A stretch of 64,000 bases of DNA from Niabella sp. (GCA_017744715.1 JAGIAT010000002.1:248001-312000), one strand, 5' to 3'; shown: positions 34,085-43,662, counted from the first letter of the stretch. Notes: generated by a model from the sequence alone, not told the origin. A program made the numbers and translations.

Positions 34085-35326
34085 ATGGATATACTAAGAT
34101 TCATAACTGCCGGTAGTGTAGACGACGGCAAAAGCACATTGATCGGCCGGCTGTTGTATGATAGCAAAAGCATCCTGGTAGATCAGCTGGAAGCGCTGGA
34201 AAAACAATCAAAAAACAAAAATGCCGATGGCATTGACCTGGCATTACTCACCGATGGTTTAAGAGCCGAAAGGGAGCAAGGGATCACCATTGACGTAGCC
34301 TATCGCTATTTCTCCACTCCAAAACGGAAATTCATCATTGCCGATGCACCGGGTCATGTGCAATATACCCGCAACATGATCACCGGCGCGTCCAACTCCA
34401 GCCTGATCATCATCCTGATTGACGCACGTGCCGGTGTGATTGAGCAAACCCGCCGTCACTCCATCATCGCATCCCTGTTGAAGATGCCACATGTGGTGGT
34501 AGCCATCAATAAAATGGACCTGGTCGATTTTTCGGAAGAACGGTTCAACGAAATCAAAGCCGATTATGAAAAAGTAGCGGCACAACTGAATCTCGCAAAC
34601 GTTACCTATGTTCCGATTTCGGCGCTCCTGGGCGATAATATCGTAGACCATTCCGAAACCATGTCCTGGTATACCGGCCCTTCATTGCTGGAATTCCTGG
34701 AAGCCGTTGAAGTGGCTTCGGATATCAACCACACCGACCCTCGTTTCCAGGTTCAGTATGTGATACGGCCGCAAACGGCCGAACTGCATGACTACCGTGG
34801 TTATGCCGGGCAAATCATCAGCGGCGTATACAAGGTAGGCGACAAAATAAAGATCCTTCCCGCAGGGATCGATACTACTATTACAAAGATTGAAGTAGGT
34901 GGTAAAGAAGTGAACGAGGCGTTTGCTCCCCAGGCTGCGGTACTGCATATCGCAGATGATATTGATATCAGCCGCGGCGATACCTTTGCCCGTGCCGATA
35001 ATTTGCCAAAGGTGGGCAACGAGATCGAAGTGGTACTTTGCTGGCTCGATAACAAACCCCTGATACAGGGCAATAAATATTTTCTTCAGCACAAAGGACG
35101 GTTACTTAAAACCATTGTAAGGGAAGTAGCTTACAAACTCGACGTAAATACCCTGGAACGCATCCCGGCCGAAGATGGTGTAAAACTCAACGAAGTAGTA
35201 CACGCAACCATCAAAACCGCGGCGCCGTTGGTATACGACGATTTTGCAACATTGAGCGACTACGGCAATGCCATCCTGGTAGATGAAACCAGCAACAGCA
35301 CCGTAGCAGCCGTTCTATTAAATTAA
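34085..35326 (+). CDS. cysN: Sulfate adenylyltransferase subunit 1, GTPase
   Basis: CysN is the elongation-factor-like GTPase that drives APS formation by CysD. The 413-residue product has G1 GSVDDGKST (10-18), G3 DAPGH (87-91) and G4 NKMD (142-145), then two beta-barrel domains. It stops where the CysC (APS kinase) domain of CysNC fusions would begin. With no cysC nearby, APS seems to be used directly by CysH. A hairpin follows the stop codon. Confidence 0.97.
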   Translation: MDILRFITAGSVDDGKSTLIGRLLYDSKSILVDQLEALEKQSKNKNADGIDLALLTDGLRAEREQGITIDVAYRYFSTPKRKFIIADAPGHVQYTRNMITGASNSSLIIILIDARAGVIEQTRRHSIIASLLKMPHVVVAINKMDLVDFSEERFNEIKADYEKVAAQLNLANVTYVPISALLGDNIVDHSETMSWYTGPSLLEFLEAVEVASDINHTDPRFQVQYVIRPQTAELHDYRGYAGQIISGVYKVGDKIKILPAGIDTTITKIEVGGKEVNEAFAPQAAVLHIADDIDISRGDTFARADNLPKVGNEIEVVLCWLDNKPLIQGNKYFLQHKGRLLKTIVREVAYKLDVNTLERIPAEDGVKLNEVVHATIKTAAPLVYDDFATLSDYGNAILVDETSNSTVAAVLLN

Positions 35327-35330
35327 TTCA

Positions 35331-35359
35331 AACGATGCCCGGTATACCGGCGCATCGTT
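35331..35359 (+). terminator. Hairpin after cysN, possible terminator
   Basis: AACGATGC and GCATCGTT flank a self-complementary CCGGTATACCGG core, with one bulged base. The stem is long and G+C-rich but no T-run follows, so termination would be weak or the hairpin may protect the transcript end. It separates the cysHDN unit from operator site 2. Confidence 0.55.
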
Positions 35360-35372
35360 GCAACCATTAAGT

Positions 35373-35387
35373 CTACTTTTTGAGTAG
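35373..35387. promoter_or_regulatory. Operator site 2 upstream of the methyltransferase-cysJI-cysE unit
   Basis: CTAC-TTTTTGA-GTAG with the flanks T and A makes TCTACT-N5-AGTAGA. On the minus strand it extends to GTAGACTTAAT. It ends 15 bases before the ATG at 35403 and overlaps TACTTTTTG, a one-base-longer version of the -7 box. Confidence 0.7.
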
Positions 35388-35402
35388 AATAAAAAACAGC
35401 AG

Positions 35403-36278
35403 ATGCTTCTTCAACATACATCACCCGTAAAAAAGCAGTTGCCCAAGGGTACCGGTAAGGTGATCCTTGCCGGCGCAGGACCCGGAGATCCGGACCTGAT
35501 CACTGTAAAAGCAGCCGATGCATTGCGGAAAGCAGACGTGGTGCTTGCCGACCGACTGGTAAGCGATGTAATCCTGCACCGTTATGTGGCCCCTGCCGCT
35601 GAGATTGTGTATGTGGGAAAAGAGTGCAGCAAAAAGCGCTCGGTACCGCAACGCACCATTAATGAATTGCTGGTGCATTATGCCTTACAGGGAAAACTGG
35701 TGGTGCGGCTCAAGGGCGGCGATGCGTCCATCTTTTCCAATATCCTGGACGAGCTGCAAACCCTTACACAACATGCCATTTCCTACGAGATCATCCCGGG
35801 GGTAACCGCAGCACTGGGAGCAGCAGCCTATTCGGGAATGCCGCTTACGGCCCGGGGCTATGCCACTGCAGTGCGGTTCCTTACTTATTATAAATCGGAC
35901 GTGGTTACGGATGCCTACTGGCAGGAGCTGGCCGCTACAGACGATACCCTGGTATTTTATATGTCGTCCGGCACCCTGGACCAGGTGGTGCAAAAGTTAA
36001 CGCAGTTTGGCATCGCCGGGGAAAAACAGCTGGCCGTTATTGAACAGGCCACTACCTGTTTTCAGCAGGTACATACCTGCAGCCTTTACGATTACGCCAC
36101 CGCGCTGAAAGGCACGGCACTAGCCTCTCCCAGCCTGGTGGTAGTGGGTAAGGTAGTAGCGCTGCACCAGCAGTTCCGGTGGCTGGAAAACAGCAACAGC
36201 CGGCAACTATACTTCAACCCGGTTACTGAAGAAATGATCAATGTTCATCAACAAAATAATTTAAAACATGCTATCTGA
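35403..36278 (+). CDS. cobA: Uroporphyrinogen-III C-methyltransferase
   Basis: This enzyme makes precorrin-2 from uroporphyrinogen III, the first step to siroheme, the cofactor of CysI. The 291-residue product has the SUMT signatures VILAGAGPGDPDLITVKA, VVLADRLVS, VVRLKGGDASIF and VIPGVTAALGAAAYSGMPLTARG (shown in pieces). About 15 extra residues precede the domain. Its last codons overlap the cysJ start by 11 bases, indicating translational coupling. The later steps would be done by the Met8-like domain at 40598. Confidence 0.93.
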   Translation: MLLQHTSPVKKQLPKGTGKVILAGAGPGDPDLITVKAADALRKADVVLADRLVSDVILHRYVAPAAEIVYVGKECSKKRSVPQRTINELLVHYALQGKLVVRLKGGDASIFSNILDELQTLTQHAISYEIIPGVTAALGAAAYSGMPLTARGYATAVRFLTYYKSDVVTDAYWQELAATDDTLVFYMSSGTLDQVVQKLTQFGIAGEKQLAVIEQATTCFQQVHTCSLYDYATALKGTALASPSLVVVGKVVALHQQFRWLENSNSRQLYFNPVTEEMINVHQQNNLKHAI

Positions 36279-37962
36279 CGCAAAATTAGGAGCCATCAAA
36301 AGTCTCACCCCTACACTTTCGCGGGACGAACTGCTTTGGGCAAGCGGCTATTTTGCCGGTCTTGCGCAGGGTATCGCCGGCGGACAGGAGACTACCGTTG
36401 CCGCCCAGGCCGCAGTAAAAAAAATATCACTGGTATACGGAACAGAAACAGGAAATGCAAAGAAGCTGGCCACACAACTGGCCGGTATCGCTAAAAAGAA
36501 AGGCATTACGGTGAAACTTACCGGGCTGGATCAATACCGTTTCACAGACTTGCCTAAAGAAGAGTACTTCTTTGTGGTGATCAGTACACAGGGTGAGGGT
36601 GAACCGCCCCTGCTGGCTAAAAAATTCTATGATCATATTCATGAAAACCAGCTCAACCTCGGCAAGCTCAAATTTGGAGTACTGGCGCTGGGCGACAGTT
36701 CTTACCCCGAGTTTTGCAAAACAGGCGAAGATGTAGATGCCCGCCTGGAAGCCCTGGGCGCGCACCGTGTACTGCCGTTGAAGAAGTGTGATGTTGAATA
36801 CGAGGAAGACGCCCTGCACTGGCTGGATAATGTAGCCGCGGCCCTGCAGTCAACCACAACTGCGCCCGCCGCCGCACCTGCCGCCACACCCAAGTCTGTT
36901 GGAAAAAAATATTACATGGGTAAGGTGATCACCAATATCAATCTCAATGACCGGGGCTCTAACAAGCAAACCTTTCACATTGAGATCACCACGGATGAGC
37001 CCATCGACTACCTGCCGGGCGATGCGCTGGGCATCGTGCCTTCCAATAAACAAAGCATGATCAACAAGATCATCGGCATTACCGGCATCGATCCGGAAAA
37101 AGAGATCCAGACAGAGAAGGTAACGGCACCCGTACGGGACCTGCTGAGTCAGCACCTGAATATCTGCTACCTGCTCAAATCGACCGTTAAGAAATTTGCG
37201 GAGCTCACCAACCAGCAGATTCCAGACACCAGGATGAGTCTTTACGACCTGCTGCGCATTTACCCCGTAAAAGACGCCGCACAGTTTGAAGAAGTGATCA
37301 AGATCCTCACAGCACAATCGCCGCGCCTTTATTCCATCTCTTCCGCTCCAAATGCACACGGAGAGAACGAGATCCATATCACCGTGTCTAAAAACCAGTT
37401 CACCGTAGAAGACGAAGAACGTTATGGTGTTTGCAGTGAATTCCTTTCGGACCTGGATGAAGGGCACGAAATTGAATTTTATATCCAAAAAGCAAAACAC
37501 TTTAAACTGCCGGAAGAAACCAGCGATATCATCATGATCGGTCCTGGTACCGGTGTGGCTCCCTTCCGTTCTTTTCTTGCAGAACGCGACGCCACAGGCG
37601 CCAGCGGCCGGAACTGGCTGTTTTTTGGCGAACAACATTTTGTAACCGACTTTTTATATCAGACGGAAATTCAAAACTACCTGGAAACAGGTGTATTGAA
37701 CAACCTGGACCTTGCCTTTTCAAGAGATACGGATCAGAAGATCTATGTGCAGCACCGGGTAAAAGAAAAAGGAACAGAGCTCCTGGAATGGCTGAACAAC
37801 GGCGCACACCTGTACATATGCGGGGCAAAAGATCCCATGTGTAAGGATGTGGAAGATACTTTTGTAGCGTTGCTCCAGGAAAAAGGAAAATCAGCAGAAG
37901 AAGCCCGGAATTACCTCGCTCAACTGGAAGAAGAAGGCAGGTATTCAAAGGATGTATATTAA
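36268..37962 (+). CDS. cysJ: Sulfite reductase (NADPH) flavoprotein alpha-component
   Basis: CysJ passes electrons from NADPH through FAD and FMN to CysI. The flavodoxin domain starts at about 52 (LVYGTETGNAKK, STQGEGEPP, ALGDSSYPEFCKTGEDVD). The FAD domain has RLYSISSAP near 352, GVCSEFLSDL, and the NADPH domain has GPGTGVAPFRSFLAER near 425 and YICGAKDPMCKDVE. The length of 564 is normal, and the C-terminal aromatic RYSKDVY is as expected. Confidence 0.96.
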   Translation: MLSDAKLGAIKSLTPTLSRDELLWASGYFAGLAQGIAGGQETTVAAQAAVKKISLVYGTETGNAKKLATQLAGIAKKKGITVKLTGLDQYRFTDLPKEEYFFVVISTQGEGEPPLLAKKFYDHIHENQLNLGKLKFGVLALGDSSYPEFCKTGEDVDARLEALGAHRVLPLKKCDVEYEEDALHWLDNVAAALQSTTTAPAAAPAATPKSVGKKYYMGKVITNINLNDRGSNKQTFHIEITTDEPIDYLPGDALGIVPSNKQSMINKIIGITGIDPEKEIQTEKVTAPVRDLLSQHLNICYLLKSTVKKFAELTNQQIPDTRMSLYDLLRIYPVKDAAQFEEVIKILTAQSPRLYSISSAPNAHGENEIHITVSKNQFTVEDEERYGVCSEFLSDLDEGHEIEFYIQKAKHFKLPEETSDIIMIGPGTGVAPFRSFLAERDATGASGRNWLFFGEQHFVTDFLYQTEIQNYLETGVLNNLDLAFSRDTDQKIYVQHRVKEKGTELLEWLNNGAHLYICGAKDPMCKDVEDTFVALLQEKGKSAEEARNYLAQLEEEGRYSKDVY

Positions 37963-38030
37963 TCAACAGCAAATGGATCAGGGTTCGTAACTGAACCTGA
38001 AACTTCAAACATGAAACTTGAAACGACAAT

Positions 38031-39698
38031 ATGAGCGAGAAAAATAATTTATCAGGAACGGAGAAGATCAAAGTTGCCAGCCAGGGCCTGCGCGGAACGC
38101 TAAAGGAAAGCCTCAGGGACGCGCATACCGGTGCCATACGGGAAGATGACCAGGCATTGGTAAAATTCCACGGGATGTATATGCAGGACGACCGCGATCG
38201 CCGCGAGGAACGGAGCCGCAAAAAACTGGAGCCGCTGTTTTCGTTCATGATCCGCCTGCGGCTGCCTGGTGGGTTTCTGACTGCGGATCAGTGGATCGGG
38301 CTGCATCATGTGGCAGGAAAATATTCCACCGGTACAATAAAAATCACCACAAGACAAACCATTCAGCTGCACGGTATTTTAAAGTCGCACACCAAACCAA
38401 CGATCAGCGCGTTTAATACCATGCACCTGGATTCCATAGCAGCCTGCGGCGATGTAAACCGGAACGTGACCTGTGCGTCCCATCCGAAAGAGTCGCCCCT
38501 GCACGAGGAGATCTACCAGTTTGCCCGCGAAATCAGCGCTTATCACCTTCCCAAAACAAGGGGTTATTACGAAGTGTGGATGGATGCTGAGAAGTTGGTG
38601 GAAACCACGGAGGAAGATCCGTTGTACCAGGACCGTTACCTGCCCCGGAAGTTTAAGATCGGCATCGCCATTCCTCCCAATAATGATGTGGATGTATTCA
38701 TCAACGACCTGGGCCTGATTGCCATCATTGAAGACGGCGTATTAAAGGGATACAATTTTGCCGCCGGCGGTGGTTTGGGCTCCACACATGGAAACGCAAA
38801 TACCTATGCCCGCCTGGGAAGCATGCTGGGTTATTTGCCCAAAGAACAGGCAATGAAAGCCATTTACGAAGTCATTACCGTGCAGCGCGATTTCGGAAAC
38901 CGCGGCGACCGGAAACAGGCCCGTTTGAAATATACCATCGATAAAATGGGCGTGGATGCCTACCGTGCAGAAGTGGAAAAACGCTGTGGCTTCTCCTTTG
39001 AGCCCGCACGCCCCTACACCTTTACCAGTCGTAAAGATGCTTACGGATGGTCGCAAAACCACGAAGGGAAATGGTATTACACTTTGTTTGTTGAAAATGG
39101 CCGGGTAGTAGATGAGAACAATTATCCCCTAAAAACCGGTTTATTAAAAATAGCGGAAACAGGAAAAGCGAACTTCCGGTTTACCTGCAATCAGAACCTC
39201 ATCCTGAGTGATATTGCAGACGCAGACAAAGCGGTTATCCACCAGCTGCTGGAAGAGCACCAGATCATCAAAAGTACAGACGGTGCCAGCCCCATGCGGC
39301 GGAACTCCATGGCCTGTGTGGCGCTGAATACCTGTGCGCTGGCAATGGCAGAAGCGCAGCGCTACCTGCCCTCCCTCATCAGCAAAATAGAACCGCTGCT
39401 GCAGAAGCACCAGTTGGCAGACGAAGATATTATTGTACGCATGACCGGTTGTCCCAACGGCTGCGGGCGCTCTCCCAATGCGGAAATCGGGTTTGTGGGC
39501 ACTTCACTGGGAAAATACAACCTTCATATCGGAGGCGACCGCCTGGGTGAACGCCTGAACACAAAATATAAGGACAGTTTGGACGAAGCCGCAATTTTGG
39601 AAACGCTCGATGGCCTGTTTGATGTATATGTAAAAGAACGGAATGCCGGCGAAACCTTTGGCGATTTCTCCCAGCGCAAATGGATCGATGCCCAATAA
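38031..39698 (+). CDS. cysI: Sulfite reductase hemoprotein beta-component
   Basis: CysI reduces sulfite to sulfide by six electrons at a siroheme/4Fe-4S centre. The 555-residue product has the sirohaem-cluster ligands C429 and C435 (ACVALNTC) and C474 and C478 (GCPNGCGR), and the active-site region TTRQTIQLHGI and CGDVNRNVTC. It lies 68 bases after cysJ, in a gap holding short TGAAACTT-like repeats. Confidence 0.96.
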   Translation: MSEKNNLSGTEKIKVASQGLRGTLKESLRDAHTGAIREDDQALVKFHGMYMQDDRDRREERSRKKLEPLFSFMIRLRLPGGFLTADQWIGLHHVAGKYSTGTIKITTRQTIQLHGILKSHTKPTISAFNTMHLDSIAACGDVNRNVTCASHPKESPLHEEIYQFAREISAYHLPKTRGYYEVWMDAEKLVETTEEDPLYQDRYLPRKFKIGIAIPPNNDVDVFINDLGLIAIIEDGVLKGYNFAAGGGLGSTHGNANTYARLGSMLGYLPKEQAMKAIYEVITVQRDFGNRGDRKQARLKYTIDKMGVDAYRAEVEKRCGFSFEPARPYTFTSRKDAYGWSQNHEGKWYYTLFVENGRVVDENNYPLKTGLLKIAETGKANFRFTCNQNLILSDIADADKAVIHQLLEEHQIIKSTDGASPMRRNSMACVALNTCALAMAEAQRYLPSLISKIEPLLQKHQLADEDIIVRMTGCPNGCGRSPNAEIGFVGTSLGKYNLHIGGDRLGERLNTKYKDSLDEAAILETLDGLFDVYVKERNAGETFGDFSQRKWIDAQ

Positions 39699-39727
39699 AC
39701 CAGTTCGGTTTTAAAAATCGAACCGGT
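39699..39727. repeat. Hairpin directly after cysI
   Basis: Arms ACCAGTTCG and CGAACCGGT (one mismatch) begin at the base after the cysI TAA and enclose an 11-base AT-rich loop. No T-run follows. It may tune expression between cysI and cysE. Confidence 0.6.
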
Positions 39728-39750
39728 CTGCCCATCTTAAAAAGAAAACA

Positions 39751-40593
39751 ATGAACGAGAAAGACTTTTTAAGCCTTTTACAAAGGCACAATAAAAAACA
39801 TACCGGCAATCTTCCGGACAAAGTACTGAGCCACCAGTTTGTAGACGATATTTTCGGGTTCTTATTTGTTCCTCAAACAGGCGTGAACCAGAAAGAAAGC
39901 GACCTGGAGAAAGGCTGGTATTCACTCAAAAGCCATCTTACCACGTTGATTTATGATGTAGTAAGCGATGGAGCGCAGGCGCAGGCCCTTTCCGATGCCT
40001 TTTTTACGGCCTTACCCGGCCTTTATGAAACGCTGCAAAAAGATGCTTCCTTTTTTGTGGCCAATGATCCGGCCGCATTGAATAAGGAAGAAGTGCTGCA
40101 TGCCTATCCCGGGTTTTATGCCATTGCCGTATACCGTATTTCCAATGCATTGTGGAAACTGGGCATCCGGGTACTACCCCGCATTTTTACCGAATATGCG
40201 CACAGCAAAACCGGTATCGACATTCATCCCGGCGCCACCATCGGAGCTTCCTTCTTTATCGATCACGGCACCGGTGTCGTTATCGGGGAAACAGCCGTTA
40301 TCGGAGAAAAGGTAAAGATCTACCAGGGGGTAACCATCGGTGCCCTGAACTCGGCCAAGGTTAAAAAAGATCAAAAACGACATCCAACCGTTGAAGATAA
40401 TGTTATCCTGTATTCGGGCGCAACCATTCTCGGCGGTGATACCGTAATCGGTAAAGACAGCGTGATCGGTGGCAACGCCTGGATCACGTTTAGTGTACCC
40501 CCCTCTTCATTGGTGTATCATAAAAGTGAAGTGGTAGAAAAAGAACATTTCTCCCATCAAAATTCGGTGAAGGCCATCCTGAAAAAAAAGTAA
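39751..40593 (+). CDS. cysE: Serine O-acetyltransferase
   Basis: It makes O-acetylserine, the carbon acceptor for sulfide in cysteine synthesis. The 280-residue product has an alpha-helical N-terminal half and a left-handed beta-helix of hexapeptide repeats at about 150-260 (TGIDIHPGATIGASFFIDHGTGVVIGETAVIG in pieces). The catalytic DHGTGVVIGE and GNAWITFSVPPSSLVY stretches are conserved. It is closest in layout to the long EpsC type. It lies 4 bases before the Met8-TSUP gene. cysK is not in the window. Confidence 0.93.
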   Translation: MNEKDFLSLLQRHNKKHTGNLPDKVLSHQFVDDIFGFLFVPQTGVNQKESDLEKGWYSLKSHLTTLIYDVVSDGAQAQALSDAFFTALPGLYETLQKDASFFVANDPAALNKEEVLHAYPGFYAIAVYRISNALWKLGIRVLPRIFTEYAHSKTGIDIHPGATIGASFFIDHGTGVVIGETAVIGEKVKIYQGVTIGALNSAKVKKDQKRHPTVEDNVILYSGATILGGDTVIGKDSVIGGNAWITFSVPPSSLVYHKSEVVEKEHFSHQNSVKAILKKK

Positions 40594-40597
40594 CTGC

Positions 40598-42187
40598 ATG
40601 AAGGAACAGCAAGCGGCCCATCCAAACACAGCAGCGGAAACATCCAATACCCTTTTCCCGGTTTTTTTAAAACTGGAGGCACTGCAACTGCTGATCATTG
40701 GCGGTGGAAAAGTGGCACTGGAAAAGCTGGGAGCCGTATTGGCCAATTCCCCGGCCACCCATATACACCTGGTGGCCACCGTAATTGCGCCGGAGGTAAA
40801 AGCACTGACGGAAACCCATCCGGGTCTGCGGCTTAGTGAGCGGCCGTATACCATCGAAGACATCCGGGAGTGCAGCCTGGTCATTGCCGCCGTAAATGAT
40901 CTTGAAACAGCCGTTCAGATAAAAGCCGATGCCGCAAAAGAAGAAAAGCTGGTAAACATTGCAGATAAACCGGCCCTTTGCGATTTTTATTTAGGTTCCG
41001 TGGTAAAAAAAGGGCATCTGAAAATTGCCATTTCCACAAACGGTAAATCGCCCACCATCGCCAAACGCCTGCGGGAAACCTTTACGGCAGCCATACCCGA
41101 TGAAATGAATGACCTGCTCGACAACATGCAACAGATACGCGACCAGCTTTCCGGAAACCTCGACCATAAGGTGAAAGTACTTAATAACATTACAAAGGAT
41201 CTTGCAGTAAACGGTGTAAACAGCGATGCTGCTTTTAATGTAGATAATCCGCCGGAAAGTGAGGTGGTAGACAGCTCTGCACTGGTTGCCAATGCCACCC
41301 GGCGCAGCACACCTTACCTGATCGGTATCGGTTTGTTCCTGGTACTGGCCCTGGCGATTTATACCATTTATATTTTTGGCATCAGCGATTCCATTCTCCA
41401 TTTTTTAAACAAGGATCATCATATGTTTTACTGGATGCTCCTGGTAGGTTTCCTGGCCGAGATCGTAGCGGGGTCTATGGGTATGGGTTACGGAGTGATC
41501 TGCACCACCATCCTTTTGATGCTCAATGTGGCGCCCCCGATTGTGAGCGCCAGCATTCACTCCGCAGAATCCTTTACCACGGCAGCCGGCAGTATCAGTC
41601 ATTACAAGCTGGGCAATGTAAATAAGAAGCTTACAAAGGCGCTGGCCATACCTGCGGTGATCGGTGCCGTCATCGGGGCGCTGGCCTTATCTTACCTCGG
41701 TGAAAAAGATGCCAAGCTCATGAAACCCTTTATTGCCGCTTATACCCTGTACCTGGGTGTGCGGATCCTGATGAATACATTCAACCGGAAAAAAGGACAA
41801 CCCGCCGTTAAAAAAGCAAAGCAGAAAAAAACAAATATCACTGCTTTAGGATTGGCCGGAGGTTTTATTGACTCTTTTGGCGGCGGCGGCTGGGGCCCGC
41901 TGGTAACCGGCACCTTTATCAAAAACGGCCGCACACCGCGTTATGTAGTGGGCAGTTCCACCGTAGCCAAATGCATCCTTACCATTACCAGTGCCATTAC
42001 CTTTGTGTTTACCCTCGGCATCCAGCACTGGAACATTGTGGCCGGCCTGCTCATCGGCGGCATCATCACCGCGCCATTCTCGGCCATGCTTACTGCCAAA
42101 CTTCCCGCTAAAAAGATGTTTGCCATTGTAGGGGTGCTGGTTATTATCATGAGTCTGATCACCATTTACCGGGCGGTGTTTTTGTAG
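40598..42187 (+). CDS. Fusion of siroheme-synthase N-terminal (Met8-like) domain and TSUP transporter
   Basis: Residues about 20-215 resemble Met8/CysG-B, the NAD-dependent precorrin-2 dehydrogenase and ferrochelatase: LIIGGGKVALEKL (31-44), NIADKP with D123 at the position of the catalytic Asp, and the STNGKSP loop (146-152). Residues about 238-529 form a TSUP (TauE/SafE) permease with eight or so helices in two repeats, GSMGMGYGVICTTI and GGFIDSFGGGGWGPLVTGT. TSUP proteins move sulfite, sulfonates or sulfate-related anions. The fusion joins the last siroheme steps to a sulfur anion transporter. It is cotranscribed with cysE. Confidence 0.88.
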   Translation: MKEQQAAHPNTAAETSNTLFPVFLKLEALQLLIIGGGKVALEKLGAVLANSPATHIHLVATVIAPEVKALTETHPGLRLSERPYTIEDIRECSLVIAAVNDLETAVQIKADAAKEEKLVNIADKPALCDFYLGSVVKKGHLKIAISTNGKSPTIAKRLRETFTAAIPDEMNDLLDNMQQIRDQLSGNLDHKVKVLNNITKDLAVNGVNSDAAFNVDNPPESEVVDSSALVANATRRSTPYLIGIGLFLVLALAIYTIYIFGISDSILHFLNKDHHMFYWMLLVGFLAEIVAGSMGMGYGVICTTILLMLNVAPPIVSASIHSAESFTTAAGSISHYKLGNVNKKLTKALAIPAVIGAVIGALALSYLGEKDAKLMKPFIAAYTLYLGVRILMNTFNRKKGQPAVKKAKQKKTNITALGLAGGFIDSFGGGGWGPLVTGTFIKNGRTPRYVVGSSTVAKCILTITSAITFVFTLGIQHWNIVAGLLIGGIITAPFSAMLTAKLPAKKMFAIVGVLVIIMSLITIYRAVFL

Positions 42188-42241
42188 GCGTTTAGTGCTA
42201 TCTACGAGTGTCCGCGCTTAGGGGTTTTGCAATGAAGAGCA

Positions 42242-42652
42242 TTACTCATCAATGCCAATCGTCATACCCGCAGACATAGCCCTTTCACCGTTGCCGAATA
42301 CATTGATACATTCAATTGAAATCACATCGCCGGCTTTCAGCTTACTGATCATTTTTGCATTTCTTTTTGTAACCCGGTTTCCTAAAATGGTCTTTCTAAA
42401 AAAAGTTCCGCCACTATCGGAAATGAATATTCTGAATGCTGTTACTTTATATGCGGGGTCCGATATATTGATCTCAAACCCGCTCCTTAAACTATCCGCT
42501 TTAAAAATACAATAAGAACAAGGCTGAAAACGATTGATCCTTGGGTCCGCCTTTATATCTCCTCCCCTGCAATAGATTTCCGTATGCTTGCCTGAAGTTG
42601 CGCATTAACAAAAAAACAATAGCAGTATACAAAATGCGATATATTGTCTCAT
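42242..42652 (-). pseudogene. GldM C-domain-like small lipoprotein/exported protein, interrupted by an in-frame TAA
   Basis: The 137-codon frame starts with a signal-like MRQYIAFCILLLFFC, then TAA at codon 16 (42607-42605), and continues in the same frame for 120 codons to a proper stop at 42242. The downstream part has FEINISDPAYKVTAFRIFIS, GNRVTKRNAKMISKLKAGD and ISIECINVFG, which resemble the C-terminal domain of GldM proteins. A TCA-to-TAA change would explain the break, giving a normal Cys-Ser-Cys junction. Read-through, a sequencing error, or a genuine nonsense mutation cannot be told apart here. The region is richer in A+T than its neighbours. Confidence 0.7.
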
Positions 42653-42791
42653 ACTAAATCACGTTATAGTCCTGTCAGCACCCTAAAGAATGGATCAAAT
42701 TACATAGCCATATTACTTTATTTAAATAAACTGTTTCCATTCCCCTCGATGTTAATTTCCAATTGTCCAAAAAGCATTTGCTGCACTGGTA

Positions 42792-43211
42792 TTAGTTATT
42801 GAGCTCCTGCACATTATCCTGAGAAATCATGTGTTCAAATGTTTTTTCTTCAATTATATTAATTTTTCTATCAGCCGCTTCTCTCTTTCCTCCAAAAGAA
42901 ATAACAGCATAACTAAAAACAGAGTCCTGCTCTTTTAAATAGTTAATGTACTTCACATAAATGGTAGTGTTATTATAGTAAATCCTACAACAGTTGTTTA
43001 GCAACACTTCATACGAATGATTATTGATCCGGCGAGCAAGCTGCAGTCCTATGCTCATATCGCTCCTGTTATAAACCAAGCAGTAATTGCTATTAGGAAT
43101 TACCTTTTCTTTAAGGTAATTACGCTCTAGAAGTCCGCAGGAATAAACAAAAATTATGAGAATTGCTATTCGTCCGACAAAGCAATAGCCAAGCTTGAAA
43201 TTCTTTTTCAT
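42792..43211 (-). CDS. Small predicted lipoprotein of unknown function
   Basis: The ATG at 43211 is used, which begins MKKNFKLGYC and gives a signal ending FVYSC with the lipobox Cys at residue 25. The product has 139 residues and no recognised domain. The DNA is markedly A+T-rich relative to the sulfur genes on both sides. It is on the opposite strand from them, and upstream of the broken GldM-like gene, with which it may form a small transferred cassette. Confidence 0.6.
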   Translation of the reverse strand: MKKNFKLGYCFVGRIAILIIFVYSCGLLERNYLKEKVIPNSNYCLVYNRSDMSIGLQLARRINNHSYEVLLNNCCRIYYNNTTIYVKYINYLKEQDSVFSYAVISFGGKREAADRKINIIEEKTFEHMISQDNVQELNN

Positions 43212-43662
43212 CTTGTAAATAGTTAAGGACATAATGATCAATTTTCCTATCAGCATCTGGTCATTCCCAAAGGCCAAAGGAAAGCCTTTTCTTCAGTAAA
43301 ACTCCCTGTGCACTATCAAATTTGTCCGGTAAATTTAATATATTGTTGCAGATCGTGCCCACTTACGGCTACGCAGCTATGTCTCATTTTATAGAAGAAC
43401 GGTAAATAACTATACAATAAGGTTCTGTGCACATCGTCATCACCCTCCCACAAGCCCAAACCACATTTAATACCCTACTTTTTTGATAGACTAATAAAAT
43501 CCCCTACTTTTGCTGCTCAACCCGGTTATGAATGAAACAATGTGAGATGGCCACACGACAACGCATCATCGTTTTTGAAGGACGTACGCTGTCGCCTGGC
43601 CTGTCCGCTTTGGTAAACGTTCCATTTTTAACCATCCCGTCTGCTAAACAATCGATAAACAA
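43212..43662. other. Intergenic region with promoter, operator 3 and an upstream ORF
   Basis: The left half carries the start region of the minus-strand lipoprotein and nothing else recognised. The right half has operator 3 with its promoter. In the transcribed leader (about 144 bases) lies an open frame of 39 codons, 43547-43666, whose TGA overlaps the ATG of the Met8-TSUP gene as ATGA. It has no Shine-Dalgarno site and no Cys codons; coding status is uncertain. Confidence 0.5.
43475..43512 (+). promoter_or_regulatory. Operator site 3 overlapping a TTTG-N19-TAnnTTTG promoter
   Basis: CTAC-TTTTTTG-ATAG at 43475-43489, followed by ACTAATAA. The -33 TTTG (43482-43485) lies inside the palindrome; exactly 19 bases later comes TACTTTTG (43505-43512), a perfect -7 box. 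A bound repressor would cover the -33 element. Confidence 0.8.

Noticed and set aside
34085..35326. CysNC bifunctional protein with APS kinase
   Set aside because: The protein ends at 413 residues with no kinase domain, and no separate cysC is seen.
42252..42515. Plus-strand ORF of 87 codons
   Set aside because: It is the antisense shadow of the minus-strand GldM-C-like frame, which has clear domain-like sequence.
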